Source: Candidatus Zixiibacteriota bacterium (lineage in GTDB: Bacteria; Zixibacteria; MSB-5A5; UBA10806). Taken from it: a stretch of 43,787 nt of DNA. A program made the position numbers and the translations under genes. The notes under the pieces were generated by a model. It made no database searches and had not been told where the DNA came from. It was given only the letters and a program-made list of their open reading frames with translations. The stretch lies in NCBI GenBank assembly GCA_020344055.1, contig CP070813.1, positions 1,064,661 to 1,108,447 of the forward strand. The letters run 5' to 3'. Each line of letters opens with the position of its first letter. Positions within the stretch are counted from its first letter, which is position 1. Of this stretch, positions 1 through 8,587 are shown piece by piece.

Positions 1-1248
1 GATAGATTGATGCAATATGCCGGTAACACGTTTATAGATATTACGACCGGATCGGGACTTGAGAATATCGAGAATGTATTCTGCCCGGTATTTTTCGATA
101 TCGATGGAGATTACGATGATGATTTATTCAACGCGGGCAACTGGGAGTTGAACTACGGCGCCTTATTTCGCAACAATGGAGACGGTACATTCACCGATAT
201 TTCCACCAATACCAACCAGGGCGGTTTTGGATTCGGTCAGGAAGTTACTTTTGGCGACATTGATAATGACCGAGATTTCGATATCTACCTTTGTTCCGGA
301 TTTGGTGCCAATTCTATGTGGGAAAATGACGGAACAGGATTTTTTACGAATATTACCGCGGAATCCAACACCGGCTGCGGGGGATACAGTCGCGGAGCCA
401 GTTTTGCCGATTTTGACAATGACGGCGATCTGGATCTATTCGTGAACAGATCCACCGAACCCAAAATGCTGTATCTTAACGACAGCACGGGCGTTTTCAC
501 TGATGTAAGTGTCCAGTCCGGAGTATACCTGTTCGCCAACGGCTTCGGCTGTTCGACCGGGGATATCGACAATGACGGTCAGATGGATATTATCGCGGCC
601 AACTGCTGCTACGAACAGAACTTTGTTTTCATAAACCAGAATACCGACACCAACTTTGTCAAGATAAAGGTTATGGGACGCAATACGAATACGCTCGCCC
701 TGGGCGCGATCGTCGAGCTCTTTTCCCAGGAACAGGGAGACAGATATTTTAAATTCAAGGCCATGAGAGAAATATCCAGTCATGCCACTCTGCACGGGAC
801 AAACGAACTGGTTGTGCATTTCGGCACTGGAAGCGCTACTAAGCTCGCTATCCGCATCCACTTCCAATCGGGCGCAATAGCGGAAACGACCGATGTAGAT
901 CCCGGCAGTATGATTATCATGGAAGAGCCCGAAATGGTGGCTGTTGATAATCAACATACTGAATTACCATCCCGATTTCTTACTGCCAAAGCCTATCCCA
1001 ATCCATTTAACAACTCAATTAAAATATCCCTGGTAGGAGGAAAAAGCGCGGATTACCGTATAGATATTTATAATATAATGGGAGAAAAAATAAGATCCGA
1101 GAGAATTAAAAACAATAATCCTCTGACTTCCTTTTATATCTGGGACGGACGCAATAATAATGGCGATGGCGTCGGGAGCGGAATCTACCTGATAAAAGTG
1201 TATTCAGGCAGCAGACAGGCCAGGCTTAAGGCCGCTCTTTTGAGATAA
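1..1248 (+). CDS. Partial secreted FG-GAP/VCBS repeat protein with UnbV/ASPIC domain and T9SS-like C-terminal domain
   Basis: The reading frame is open to the left edge of the window, so the N-terminus and any signal peptide lie outside; a TTG at 7 is only the first in-window start-like codon. Four Ca-binding FG-GAP/VCBS-type loops are visible early (FDIDGDYDDD, GDIDNDRDFD, DFDNDGDLDLF, GDIDNDGQMD), the core of an integrin-alpha-like beta-propeller. They are followed by an ASPIC/UnbV-like domain (about residues 215-305, HFGTGSATKL...HFQSGA). The last 85 residues form a FlgD-like Ig fold of the Por-secretion sorting type (AYPNPFNNSI ... GSGIYLIKVYSG). From family knowledge this is an exported or surface-attached protein; the ligand is unknown. 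It converges on the 799-residue gene on the other strand. Confidence 0.85.
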   Translation, partial: DRLMQYAGNTFIDITTGSGLENIENVFCPVFFDIDGDYDDDLFNAGNWELNYGALFRNNGDGTFTDISTNTNQGGFGFGQEVTFGDIDNDRDFDIYLCSGFGANSMWENDGTGFFTNITAESNTGCGGYSRGASFADFDNDGDLDLFVNRSTEPKMLYLNDSTGVFTDVSVQSGVYLFANGFGCSTGDIDNDGQMDIIAANCCYEQNFVFINQNTDTNFVKIKVMGRNTNTLALGAIVELFSQEQGDRYFKFKAMREISSHATLHGTNELVVHFGTGSATKLAIRIHFQSGAIAETTDVDPGSMIIMEEPEMVAVDNQHTELPSRFLTAKAYPNPFNNSIKISLVGGKSADYRIDIYNIMGEKIRSERIKNNNPLTSFYIWDGRNNNGDGVGSGIYLIKVYSGSRQARLKAALLR

Positions 1249-1604
1249 TTTCAAAAAGATTCTCATAATAAAGGGCGTAGCCAATATGCCCCTTAAGGAT
1301 GCGTCAAAAGGCTGTTTGTTAAAATCAGGTTTTCCTCATTATGAACACCTGCGTATAGAATTTTCCTAATTCAAACATAAAGTCTCTCTCATTCAAGCGT
1401 TTTCCCGTCGAGTTTGAAAGATCGGAATATTATAAGCGGCGCGAGTATGCATAAGTAATTTGGTTGCTTGGCGTAAATAGAGCAGGTTAAATCCAAGCTG
1501 CCGATTGGCGAAAATTAACCTACCGATAAAAAAACCGGGCTTCTCATTTGAGAAGCCCGATCTTTGACAGATTCGATTAACTCTCCGTTAATCCAGTATT
1601 CCTG
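1249..1604. other. Convergent intergenic gap, 356 bp
   Basis: Between two converging genes. It holds the minus-strand terminator at 1528-1559 and a weak hairpin just after the plus-strand stop (AAGGGC 1271-1276 pairing with GCCCCTT 1288-1294, no T run). The remaining roughly 230 bases are AT-rich and show no convincing ORF or RNA gene. Confidence 0.6.
1528..1559 (-). terminator. Rho-independent terminator of the 799-residue secreted protein gene
   Basis: Perfect 11-bp inverted repeat CGGGCTTCTCA / TGAGAAGCCCG (1536-1546 and 1549-1559). On the minus strand it is followed directly by a run of seven T (1528-1534 read as A on plus). It lies 46 bases past the stop codon. Confidence 0.9.
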
Positions 1605-4004
1605 TTATTCTGTGGGCGGGCATCCGGCACAGTAAACCGGCGCAGAACCTCCCTTGAAGTATGCCACACCATAGGTAATGTCCAGACCGTTGTAGCTGCA
1701 GCTGCCGTTAACATCTCCGCAATAATGCCATGCATTACATTCGACAATCGGACATTGCGGGCACATAGGCTCGGAACCGCCCTTGAAAAAGGCGACGCCA
1801 TACGTGATATCCAATCCGTTGTAGGAACCGCTGCCGTTGACATCTCCGACCACGTAGGGGCATCCCGTTACAACGCAGGGATGATCATCGCAGTTCAGGT
1901 ATCGGTTCCAGTCATAGCCGCCCAGGGTGATACAGTCATCCTCGAGGGTATTGACGCAGAGAGTATCACTGGCGTCCACATAGCAGCAGCGTCCGACCGG
2001 CGGCGGGGGCGGATCCACGGTAAAGTCGGGAATTGTCAGCGTGTCCGCAATCGCCGCGCGGTTCTGCACGTCAGCCAGCGAAGCGCCGCCGAGAACGGCG
2101 ATCAATACGGAAATAGAATCTCCATCAGCTATAGTATGCGGACCGGTGCTTAACAGTGATGACATATCCACAAACATGCTGTCGGCGATGGAATCGCCGG
2201 GGGTGCTCATCAATGTATACAACTCGGACATCACCCATCCTCCGCCGGAGGGCCCGGTGGGATAAATATGATCATTCTGGCTCACGGCGGTCATAGAATT
2301 CAGGTTAACAGCTTCCGCATTGGCCAGACACAGACCATAGAAGATGGTATCCGCTATAGGCGATTGGATAATAACATTATTGGCCCAATCGAACCGAACC
2401 GTATCACCGCCGTCAGTATCGATATCCCAGTCGAAATAGACACCGACGTAGTAATCGCTTAACGAGGAGCCGCGGTTGTTGGTAATCTTAAAGCCATGAA
2501 CGAAAATGTCATCGGCCGCTCCCCCGGTGGAATAACCGAATCCGGCGTACTCAATGGATACGCCGCCGAGAACATTGTTGTCATCATATCGCGAGGTGGG
2601 ATGGAATGGATCCACCATATCCAGACCGGTAACGCCTCTGTATTCATAGCAATCGGTAACTCCGGGATTGTAAAAAGCAAACATAGTATCCGGCGAATTA
2701 CCCATAACCAGGGTACCGGCGAAGTTTGAAGCAGGATTACCGTTCCAGCCATAGGTATTGCCCTGGCCGTCGGTTTCACCGAGCGGACCGAAGTTGCTGA
2801 CGCCGCAATCCGGGATATTGCCGGTCTCCGCCAGCCCAAGAGTCTGCACGCCTTCGACAATGTAAAGGTCATAACTCTCAATACAAGGCGTGGGGGCCCA
2901 TTTATCGACGTAAACATAATAGGTGCCCGGCTGCAAAAGAATCTGCTCAAAACCATGTGGCATCGGGATGTTACCGCCGCCAGATGTGGCAATACATCCA
3001 CCTATGATAGGATCAGGCGGGCAGAAATCATCAAGAATTATGCTTGTCCACGTTGTGGTATCAGGATCCAGGATTATGTCCAGAACAATCGGCTCCGAAA
3101 CAGTAAACTCGTATACGTAATCTTCCCCGGTAACATAGTAATAGGGATTGATGCAGCTAGGGGGACCGCTGTAGTCATTACCCGCGCCACAGGTAGTATT
3201 GCCCATATCGGCAAATGGGACGGCGGTGTTGATATCGCCGATGGCGGTATTTGTATGACACGGCGGGGTCGGCTCCACCTCAACCCAGGCGACGTATTCG
3301 TTGCCTATGCTTCCCGTGCCGTCGCAGAGAAGATCAACGAACCAATCCGAAGGTCCGGCCCACAGCCAGAATACGCCAGGCCAGGTGGTTATGGTAATCG
3401 AGGCGGTGTCGCCGGCAGCGGCAACATCAGATGTCAGTATTTCATAATCAACGCAATCCTCGCTACCGGCATCAATTAAGAGGATCTGATATGAAAAGTC
3501 AGCCGTCCCGGCCCAGGTGAGCTCCGACGGCACCGTAACTACCACCCTGTACCAGTCAGTATCGCGATAAGTCAGCGTATCATTAGGGTCATCGGGATTA
3601 ATGTGTTCAAACACACCGCTTCGGCCGCAAATCGTATCACCAGCAGAAACATTAACGAAAGGATATGGAGTTGAATCAGCGTTGCATCCGCTGTTGTAAA
3701 CATCGTCATAGTTGAAGTAGCAGTCCGGTTCGCCTTCGGGATAACCTCCCGGCGGGCAATCGACCAGGATCGAAGGTATGTCGCCAACGGGGCCCCTGGG
3801 CTGGCTCAGGATCATTCCGCCCGGCACTTGATATGGTAGGGTCAGGGTCTTAAGGGCCTCTCTCCTCTCCAACTCAGCCTTCAGTCTCTCCTCGATCGCG
3901 GCTTGTTCGGCCTCGTCGTATTTGACGCGTCCGTCGAAGGCTAAGGTTACTCCCAGCAAAATTGTAAATGTCATCAGAAATGACATTAACAGCATTTTTC
4001 TCAT
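1605..4004 (-). CDS. Secreted multidomain protein with PPC-like domains, Cys-rich module and C-terminal dockerin-like doublet
   Basis: A 799-residue protein. Residues 1-22 are a signal peptide (hydrophobic LLMSFLMTFTILLGVTLA). A short charged helix (about 27-50) precedes two beta-rich PPC-like segments (about 95-245 and 250-385; family assignment by pattern only), then a long beta region. Around 670-711 is a Cys-rich GRCC...C...C..LGG...C...PC module of a type common in planctomycete- and zixibacteria-like secreted proteins. Two 24-residue dockerin-like repeats follow at 720-743 and 763-786 (GDVNGSGSYNGLDITYG, then the same with Cys at position 7), with Asp/Asn/Ser positions of an EF-hand-like Ca loop. 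The protein ends in 13 residues containing CxxCPPTE. Start ATG has GGGGAGAA 8 bases upstream. No catalytic motif is visible, so a structural or displayed role is inferred. Confidence 0.8.
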   Translation of the reverse strand: MRKMLLMSFLMTFTILLGVTLAFDGRVKYDEAEQAAIEERLKAELERREALKTLTLPYQVPGGMILSQPRGPVGDIPSILVDCPPGGYPEGEPDCYFNYDDVYNSGCNADSTPYPFVNVSAGDTICGRSGVFEHINPDDPNDTLTYRDTDWYRVVVTVPSELTWAGTADFSYQILLIDAGSEDCVDYEILTSDVAAAGDTASITITTWPGVFWLWAGPSDWFVDLLCDGTGSIGNEYVAWVEVEPTPPCHTNTAIGDINTAVPFADMGNTTCGAGNDYSGPPSCINPYYYVTGEDYVYEFTVSEPIVLDIILDPDTTTWTSIILDDFCPPDPIIGGCIATSGGGNIPMPHGFEQILLQPGTYYVYVDKWAPTPCIESYDLYIVEGVQTLGLAETGNIPDCGVSNFGPLGETDGQGNTYGWNGNPASNFAGTLVMGNSPDTMFAFYNPGVTDCYEYRGVTGLDMVDPFHPTSRYDDNNVLGGVSIEYAGFGYSTGGAADDIFVHGFKITNNRGSSLSDYYVGVYFDWDIDTDGGDTVRFDWANNVIIQSPIADTIFYGLCLANAEAVNLNSMTAVSQNDHIYPTGPSGGGWVMSELYTLMSTPGDSIADSMFVDMSSLLSTGPHTIADGDSISVLIAVLGGASLADVQNRAAIADTLTIPDFTVDPPPPPVGRCCYVDASDTLCVNTLEDDCITLGGYDWNRYLNCDDHPCVVTGCPYVVGDVNGSGSYNGLDITYGVAFFKGGSEPMCPQCPIVECNAWHYCGDVNGSCSYNGLDITYGVAYFKGGSAPVYCAGCPPTE

Positions 4005-4405
4005 ATTAAAAATTCTCCCCAGTACAGTACCAAATTAAAAACAATCAAATAATTTTTGTAAACTCCGGCCCTGATTTCCTGAGTTTAGCAGTTAATATAT
4101 CAAAGAAAATGATCGACTTTGTTCGCGATATCACCTCCTTTTTTAAAAATAGCCAAAAGGTAATGAAGACTGCTATGAATCGGTGATAGCAAATCCCAAC
4201 CTACCCTCAACTACCTATTAAACTCGGGAAGCTTGCTTCTCAGTCCTGAACTATTACTTTATCTATTGTGTATATAAGCTCCCGCTTTAAACTAATATTT
4301 CAGGATAAATTTGTCAACTATAAACTTCGCCTTCATAGGGTAATATCTTAACGTTTTCCTCCAGATAACGTGGTTAACTATATGCAATGCATAGGAATAC
4401 TAAGT
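4005..4405 (-). other. 401-bp gap and probable long leader of the 799-residue protein gene
   Basis: Reading on the minus strand, a promoter-like pair lies at 4317-4289. A textbook Shine-Dalgarno, AAGGAGGTGAT, is at 4140-4130 with no ATG at a useful distance, and the real RBS (GGGGAGAA) sits next to the start at 4004. The only ORF overlapping the orphan site would begin with the GTG inside it (about 30 codons), which is badly spaced. No structured RNA family was recognised. Confidence 0.4.
4289..4317 (-). promoter_or_regulatory. Possible sigma70-type promoter
   Basis: Minus strand TTGACA at 4317-4312, a 17-base spacer and TAGTTT at 4294-4289. The -35 is perfect, the -10 poor. It would give a leader of about 280 bases to the start at 4004. 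Confidence 0.3.
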
Positions 4406-5665
4406 TTACCGCGTTGCCGAAATGCCAGCCAGATAACCGGTAGAAAAAGCGGCCTGGAGGTTGAATCCGCCGGTATCGGCATCGATATCGAGCACCTCCC
4501 CGGCGAAATAGAGGTTTTTCACCAGACGCGATTCCAGGCTCTTCGGGTCCACCTCTTTCAAATCGATCCCGCCGGCCGTAACTATGGCTTCCTCAAAAGA
4601 TCGATGCCCGATCACTTCCAGCCTGAAATCTTTCAGCCATAGCCTGAGCCTTTTCCTTTCATCCGAACTTATCTGGTTACCCGGTTTATCGCCCGATAAA
4701 TCTAACAACTCAATGCAAACCGGAATCAGTTTTTGCGGAAGCAACATCTTCAAAATCGATTTAGATTTTTTATTTCTATACGTCTCCAGATCGCGGAGAA
4801 TGCGCGCGTCAAGCTTCCTATGGTCCAGCGCCGGTTTGAGATCGATCGAAAGAATTACCTTCTTCCCTTCTTCAAGTAGGTCTACCACTTGCTTACTAAC
4901 GGTGAGAACTATCGGCCCGGAAACGCCGTAATGGGTAAAAAGCATTTCGCCAAAAATATCGCCCGCCTTTTTGCCGTCCGCCAGCATTTTCAATCTGACA
5001 TTCTTTAAGCTGAGGCCCTGGAGACGGCCGGCGATATCTCCCCTTGTTTCCAGGGGCACCAGCGCGGGCCTTACGGGGATTATGCAATGCCCGACAGATT
5101 TTGCCAGCCGGTAACCGTCGCCGGTGGAACCGGTCGCCGGATATGAGGCTCCGCCGGTGGCTATAATTACCCCGTCGGTAAGATAATCTTGCGCTTTCTC
5201 ACTCCCCTCCGAGGCTACATATCTTACACCGGAAATCGTATTTTCATTAATAATCAGTCTTATAACTTTCGTGCCGGTTTTAATTTTCGCCCCGTTTTCC
5301 TTCGCCCAACCTATCAGCGCTCTCGCCACCTCGGCGGCGTCGCCGGATAATGGAAATACCCGTCCTCCCCTCTCAAAGCCGGTATTGACGCCCAATTCTT
5401 TTAAGAACTTTATCAGATCACCGGAGAAGAAATGACCGAAGGAACTTCGGAGAAATCTTCCATTGGGGCCGTAACTTTTTATAAATTCCGCCAGGGGCGC
5501 TTTATTGGTAAGATTACAGCGGCCCTTACCGGTTATGGCGAGCTTTAAGGCGGGTCTTCTTTTTTTTTCAAATACGACAACCTCCGCTCCCCGAGCGGCG
5601 GCCTGCCCCGCCGCCATCAATCCCGCGGGACCGGCTCCGATAACCGCCACGCGCTTTTTGTTCAC
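4406..5665 (-). CDS. NAD(P)/FAD-dependent oxidoreductase, BaiN/HI0933 family
   Basis: A 419-residue flavoprotein, usual length for the family. The N-terminal dinucleotide fold is clear: GAGPAGLMAAG at 10-20 with acidic residue E33 at the end of strand 2 (VVVFEK). The family hallmark GKGRCNLTN is at 46-54; TGGASYPATGSTGDGY follows mid-protein, and the C-terminal GEVLDIDADTGGFNLQAAF closes the FAD site. Family members are cytosolic FAD enzymes; most have no assigned substrate, and BaiN acts on bile-acid intermediates, so no precise reaction is claimed. The start is GTG at 5665, sharing one base with the TAG of the upstream hydrolase gene, which indicates translational coupling. Confidence 0.9.
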   Translation of the reverse strand: MNKKRVAVIGAGPAGLMAAGQAAARGAEVVVFEKKRRPALKLAITGKGRCNLTNKAPLAEFIKSYGPNGRFLRSSFGHFFSGDLIKFLKELGVNTGFERGGRVFPLSGDAAEVARALIGWAKENGAKIKTGTKVIRLIINENTISGVRYVASEGSEKAQDYLTDGVIIATGGASYPATGSTGDGYRLAKSVGHCIIPVRPALVPLETRGDIAGRLQGLSLKNVRLKMLADGKKAGDIFGEMLFTHYGVSGPIVLTVSKQVVDLLEEGKKVILSIDLKPALDHRKLDARILRDLETYRNKKSKSILKMLLPQKLIPVCIELLDLSGDKPGNQISSDERKRLRLWLKDFRLEVIGHRSFEEAIVTAGGIDLKEVDPKSLESRLVKNLYFAGEVLDIDADTGGFNLQAAFSTGYLAGISATR

Positions 5666-6204
5666 TATTTGACTATTTCAATTATCTTTTTAAACTTGTC
5701 GCCCTCGGCCACCTGAAGCATCTCGAAAAGCGCCATCTCCACGGTCGTCAATTTGGCGCCGAGTTCTTTCATGGCCTGCAGGGCCACGAGTTTATTATCC
5801 AGCGTTCTCGACGAGACCGCGTCGGTAACAAGGTTTATTTCATACCCTTCCGGTAAAAGGTCCAACGCCGTTTGATAGACGCAGACATGCGTCTCCATTC
5901 CCGCCAGTAAGATCTGCTCCCGCCTGGTGGATCTCAGCTTTTCCATAAAATCCGGATTGCCGCAACAGCTGAAAGTGTTCTTTTCCAGGGGAGAAAGTCC
6001 TTCCAGAAGCCCCTTTATCTCCGGGACGGTGCGGCCGAGTTTTTCGGGAAGCTGTTCGTTCCATATAATGGGGATCTCCAGCGCCTTTACGCCTTTGATC
6101 AACCTGGCCACATTTTCGAAAAACTCTTTTTTGTTGTGCATCAAAGTGGCGAGTTTGCCCTGAATATCGACAAGCACCAAAACCGTATCATCCGTTCTTA
6201 GCAT
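5665..6204 (-). CDS. Isochorismatase-family cysteine hydrolase (YcaC-like)
   Basis: A 179-residue single-domain hydrolase. The catalytic triad expected for the family is present: D13 (VLVDIQGK), K75 (SPLEKNTFSC) and nucleophile C108 in GMETHVCVYQTA. The METHVC form is typical of the YcaC-like group, whose substrates are mostly unknown, rather than of true isochorismatase; nicotinamidase-type metal ligands are not evident. It is cytosolic with no signal peptide. ATG at 6204 has AGGAGG 6 bases upstream. The gene is first in a two-gene unit with the flavoprotein, whose GTG start overlaps its stop. Confidence 0.9.
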   Translation of the reverse strand: MLRTDDTVLVLVDIQGKLATLMHNKKEFFENVARLIKGVKALEIPIIWNEQLPEKLGRTVPEIKGLLEGLSPLEKNTFSCCGNPDFMEKLRSTRREQILLAGMETHVCVYQTALDLLPEGYEINLVTDAVSSRTLDNKLVALQAMKELGAKLTTVEMALFEMLQVAEGDKFKKIIEIVK

Positions 6205-6300
6205 AATATCCTCCTGTTTGAAAATATATAATTAGAGATCTTTTATCAAGGTTTCCGATAATTATAGAAATATAAAGTCGGCTGGAATGCCGGGCACCGA

Positions 6301-8472
6301 TTATTGCGTGGGCGGGCAATCGACGCAAAAGAGCAGATCGGGTCCGCCTTTCAAATATGCCACCATATAGGTCACATCCAGGCCGTTGAAATTGCAGCTC
6401 CCGTTGGCGTCGCCCGGGACATGCCAGGTTTCGCCAAGGGTGCATTCGCATTGATACGGCGGCGGCGGGGCTCCCTTGAAATATGCTATCGAATAGGTCA
6501 CATCCAGGCCGTTAAAATCGCCGCTGTCGTTGACATCGCCGGCAACATAATCGCAGTCGGTTTGGAAAGGCTCCACCACGATATCCTCGGTATTTCCAAA
6601 TACGCCCCAGCCGGACACGTTTCTGGCTCTGACTCGATATGCATATTCTCCCAGCTGTTGATCGACGATCTGGTAATTGGGGGCGGTAATATTGCTGTCC
6701 AGCACGACCACGCCGGAATATGTTTGAACCGGATAGATATCATCGACATACATTCCGGTATATGATACGCCGATATCGGTATCGTAACGAAAGCGAATAT
6801 AAACATATTCGCCGATATAGGGGTTCAGGCTGTAGGAGCGGCTGCTCCATCCTCCCGAATTACCGGTATAGGTCGCGAGGCTTTCGAAATTAATGCCGTC
6901 GGTGGAGACCTCTACAAAGCCGTAATCGTAGTTGCTCTCTATATTATAATTGATGTAAAACGTTAAATTGGTCGGCCCCTCGATCAGGACGGGGGACGAC
7001 AGAGTCATAATGGCATGATAGCTGTTGGCACCGCCCGAATAAAAACCATACGATCCCGAATGGTGAGTGGTCGAAAGGGAGTAACCGTCAAGAATCCAGT
7101 TTCCCGAACCGTTTTCGGCTCCATCGGTAATAATCGATTCCCCCGAGACCTCCTGAAGTTCGTACCTGTCGGGAATGGTATCGCCGGCGATCACATCCCA
7201 CGAAACGGTATAATCGCCGGTATAGCTGGTATCCATCTGTTGAATCTGAGGCCCACCCGGAGAAATGGCTCTCCATATATTGTCCGCGAGCAGAGAAAAT
7301 GCCAGGTTATAATTACGGTGAATGGCAACCAGGCCGGGTATGTTCGATTGATTGGGCCAGAAGGGGCCGGCTTCGGGAACAAAACCGAATATCCTGTTTT
7401 TGGCGGTTATCTCGCCGTAGGAATAATCATAAGCATTGCCGTTGCTGGGGTACATCTGTTGCCAGGTCATACCCACGGGATAACCCGAATAAGAGGCAAG
7501 GGAATCGCCCAGGGATCTGTAAAAATGGTGGTCGGGCGTAAAAAGGTGATCGTAACCCCAGGCATGAAGTACATTTTCGGAACCGCCGTGATAGTGAAGG
7601 GCGAGCTGGAAGTTATGTTCCTCGCAGAGAAACATCACCGCCTGGTTCTCCGGCTCGGATCCGGCGGAAGGGCCGCGGTAGGTTTCGCTGGATGGATAGG
7701 GCGAGGAACCGTTATTATCATATCCCCACATATAGGTATAATTGCGGTTGTTATCGACACCGTAGCTGCCTCCGTTATTGCGGCGGTTCTTACGCCACAT
7801 TCCGCCGCCATTGGGATTTGTTTGTTGGTTGTACAAATATCCATCGGGATTAACCGTCGGAATAAACCAGACCTGTCTTTCATTTACAATATGGGTAGCG
7901 TTCGGATCCTCGCCGTAATTTTCGCAAAGCCACTCCATGAAATCGATGCAGATCTCGCCGCCGATGGGTTCCCGGGCATGCGTTATACCGGTAATTAAAA
8001 CCTCCGGCTCTCCCTCCTCTATATCTACGTTATCCGAGACCTTTACAGCCCAGATGGCGTTATTTTCATGCGAATGGCCGATGCTATCGACTCTTAATAA
8101 TGCGGGGTAATCGCTCTGGAGAGAATCGAGCTTGGCGACTATTTCGGAAAAGGTTCGAAATCCGCCCATGGTGAGGCCGGCGAACTGCTGCGAATTATGT
8201 TTTTCGACGTCGGGGATAAGTATCTCGTACCCATAACCGAGGGCCGAAACCGCCCGCAATTCCTCGCTGTTCAGGTAGACATCGATATAACCGTCATCAA
8301 AATTGTACTCTAATACCGATTCTCCGGCTCCCGTCCCGGTCAGGATCTCCGTTATATCCGATTTGTCGGAAACGGTAATTCGCAGAAGGCTGTATATTTC
8401 CGCAGAAGCCGATTGCAGGCATACACAGAAAAAGACAAATCCAATCAAAAAATTAATTCTTAAAGCTCTCAT
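6301..8472 (-). CDS. Secreted M14 zinc carboxypeptidase with dockerin-like doublet
   Basis: A 723-residue protein. Signal peptide 1-24 (ends SASA). A pro-region precedes the M14 catalytic domain (about 103-410): Zn ligands H165 and E168 in THAREPIGGE, NPDGY at 208-212, DNNRNY (R243, substrate carboxylate site), third ligand in LHYHGG (H293 or H295), and catalytic E367 in FVPEAGP. A jelly-roll or immune-inhibitor-A-like domain (about 450-590, ending YVDDIYP) and a short fibronectin-like strand region follow. Two dockerin-like repeats are at 645-668 and 687-710, then a 13-residue tail with CVDCPPTQ. It should trim peptides outside the cell, complementing the two metalloproteases encoded upstream. 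Start ATG has GGGGAGA upstream. A degenerate fragment of its N-terminal region occurs at 11802-11879. Confidence 0.92.
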   Translation of the reverse strand: MRALRINFLIGFVFFCVCLQSASAEIYSLLRITVSDKSDITEILTGTGAGESVLEYNFDDGYIDVYLNSEELRAVSALGYGYEILIPDVEKHNSQQFAGLTMGGFRTFSEIVAKLDSLQSDYPALLRVDSIGHSHENNAIWAVKVSDNVDIEEGEPEVLITGITHAREPIGGEICIDFMEWLCENYGEDPNATHIVNERQVWFIPTVNPDGYLYNQQTNPNGGGMWRKNRRNNGGSYGVDNNRNYTYMWGYDNNGSSPYPSSETYRGPSAGSEPENQAVMFLCEEHNFQLALHYHGGSENVLHAWGYDHLFTPDHHFYRSLGDSLASYSGYPVGMTWQQMYPSNGNAYDYSYGEITAKNRIFGFVPEAGPFWPNQSNIPGLVAIHRNYNLAFSLLADNIWRAISPGGPQIQQMDTSYTGDYTVSWDVIAGDTIPDRYELQEVSGESIITDGAENGSGNWILDGYSLSTTHHSGSYGFYSGGANSYHAIMTLSSPVLIEGPTNLTFYINYNIESNYDYGFVEVSTDGINFESLATYTGNSGGWSSRSYSLNPYIGEYVYIRFRYDTDIGVSYTGMYVDDIYPVQTYSGVVVLDSNITAPNYQIVDQQLGEYAYRVRARNVSGWGVFGNTEDIVVEPFQTDCDYVAGDVNDSGDFNGLDVTYSIAYFKGAPPPPYQCECTLGETWHVPGDANGSCNFNGLDVTYMVAYLKGGPDLLFCVDCPPTQ

Positions 8473-8547
8473 AATTCTCCCCGCCTCAATTCAAGATCCA
8501 AACCGATAGATCGGCTTTTTTCACCAGGTTGTTTAATTTATCAAGAA

Positions 8548-8574
8548 AATGGGAGCCACCCCCGGGTTCCCATT
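8548..8574 (-). terminator. Probable terminator of the downstream M36-like protease gene
   Basis: Ten-base stem AATGGGAGCC / GGTTCCCATT (8548-8557 with 8565-8574, one G-T pair), followed on the minus strand by a weak T-rich stretch. It occupies the same place as the hairpin after the other protease copy (11883-11903). Confidence 0.5.
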
Positions 8575-8587
8575 CTCTAAATCGCCT

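Noticed and set aside
1421..1443. About 20 bases (AGATCGGA-ATATTATAAGC) also present at 11667-11686, just after the MATE relic stop
   Set aside because: The match has an indel, is AT-rich, and does not extend convincingly on either side, so a third MATE relic is not supported.
4126..4140. Plus strand reads ATCACCTCCTT, like the 3' end of 16S rRNA
   Set aside because: Only the anti-Shine-Dalgarno core matches; no 16S sequence precedes it. It is simply the complement of a Shine-Dalgarno on the minus strand.
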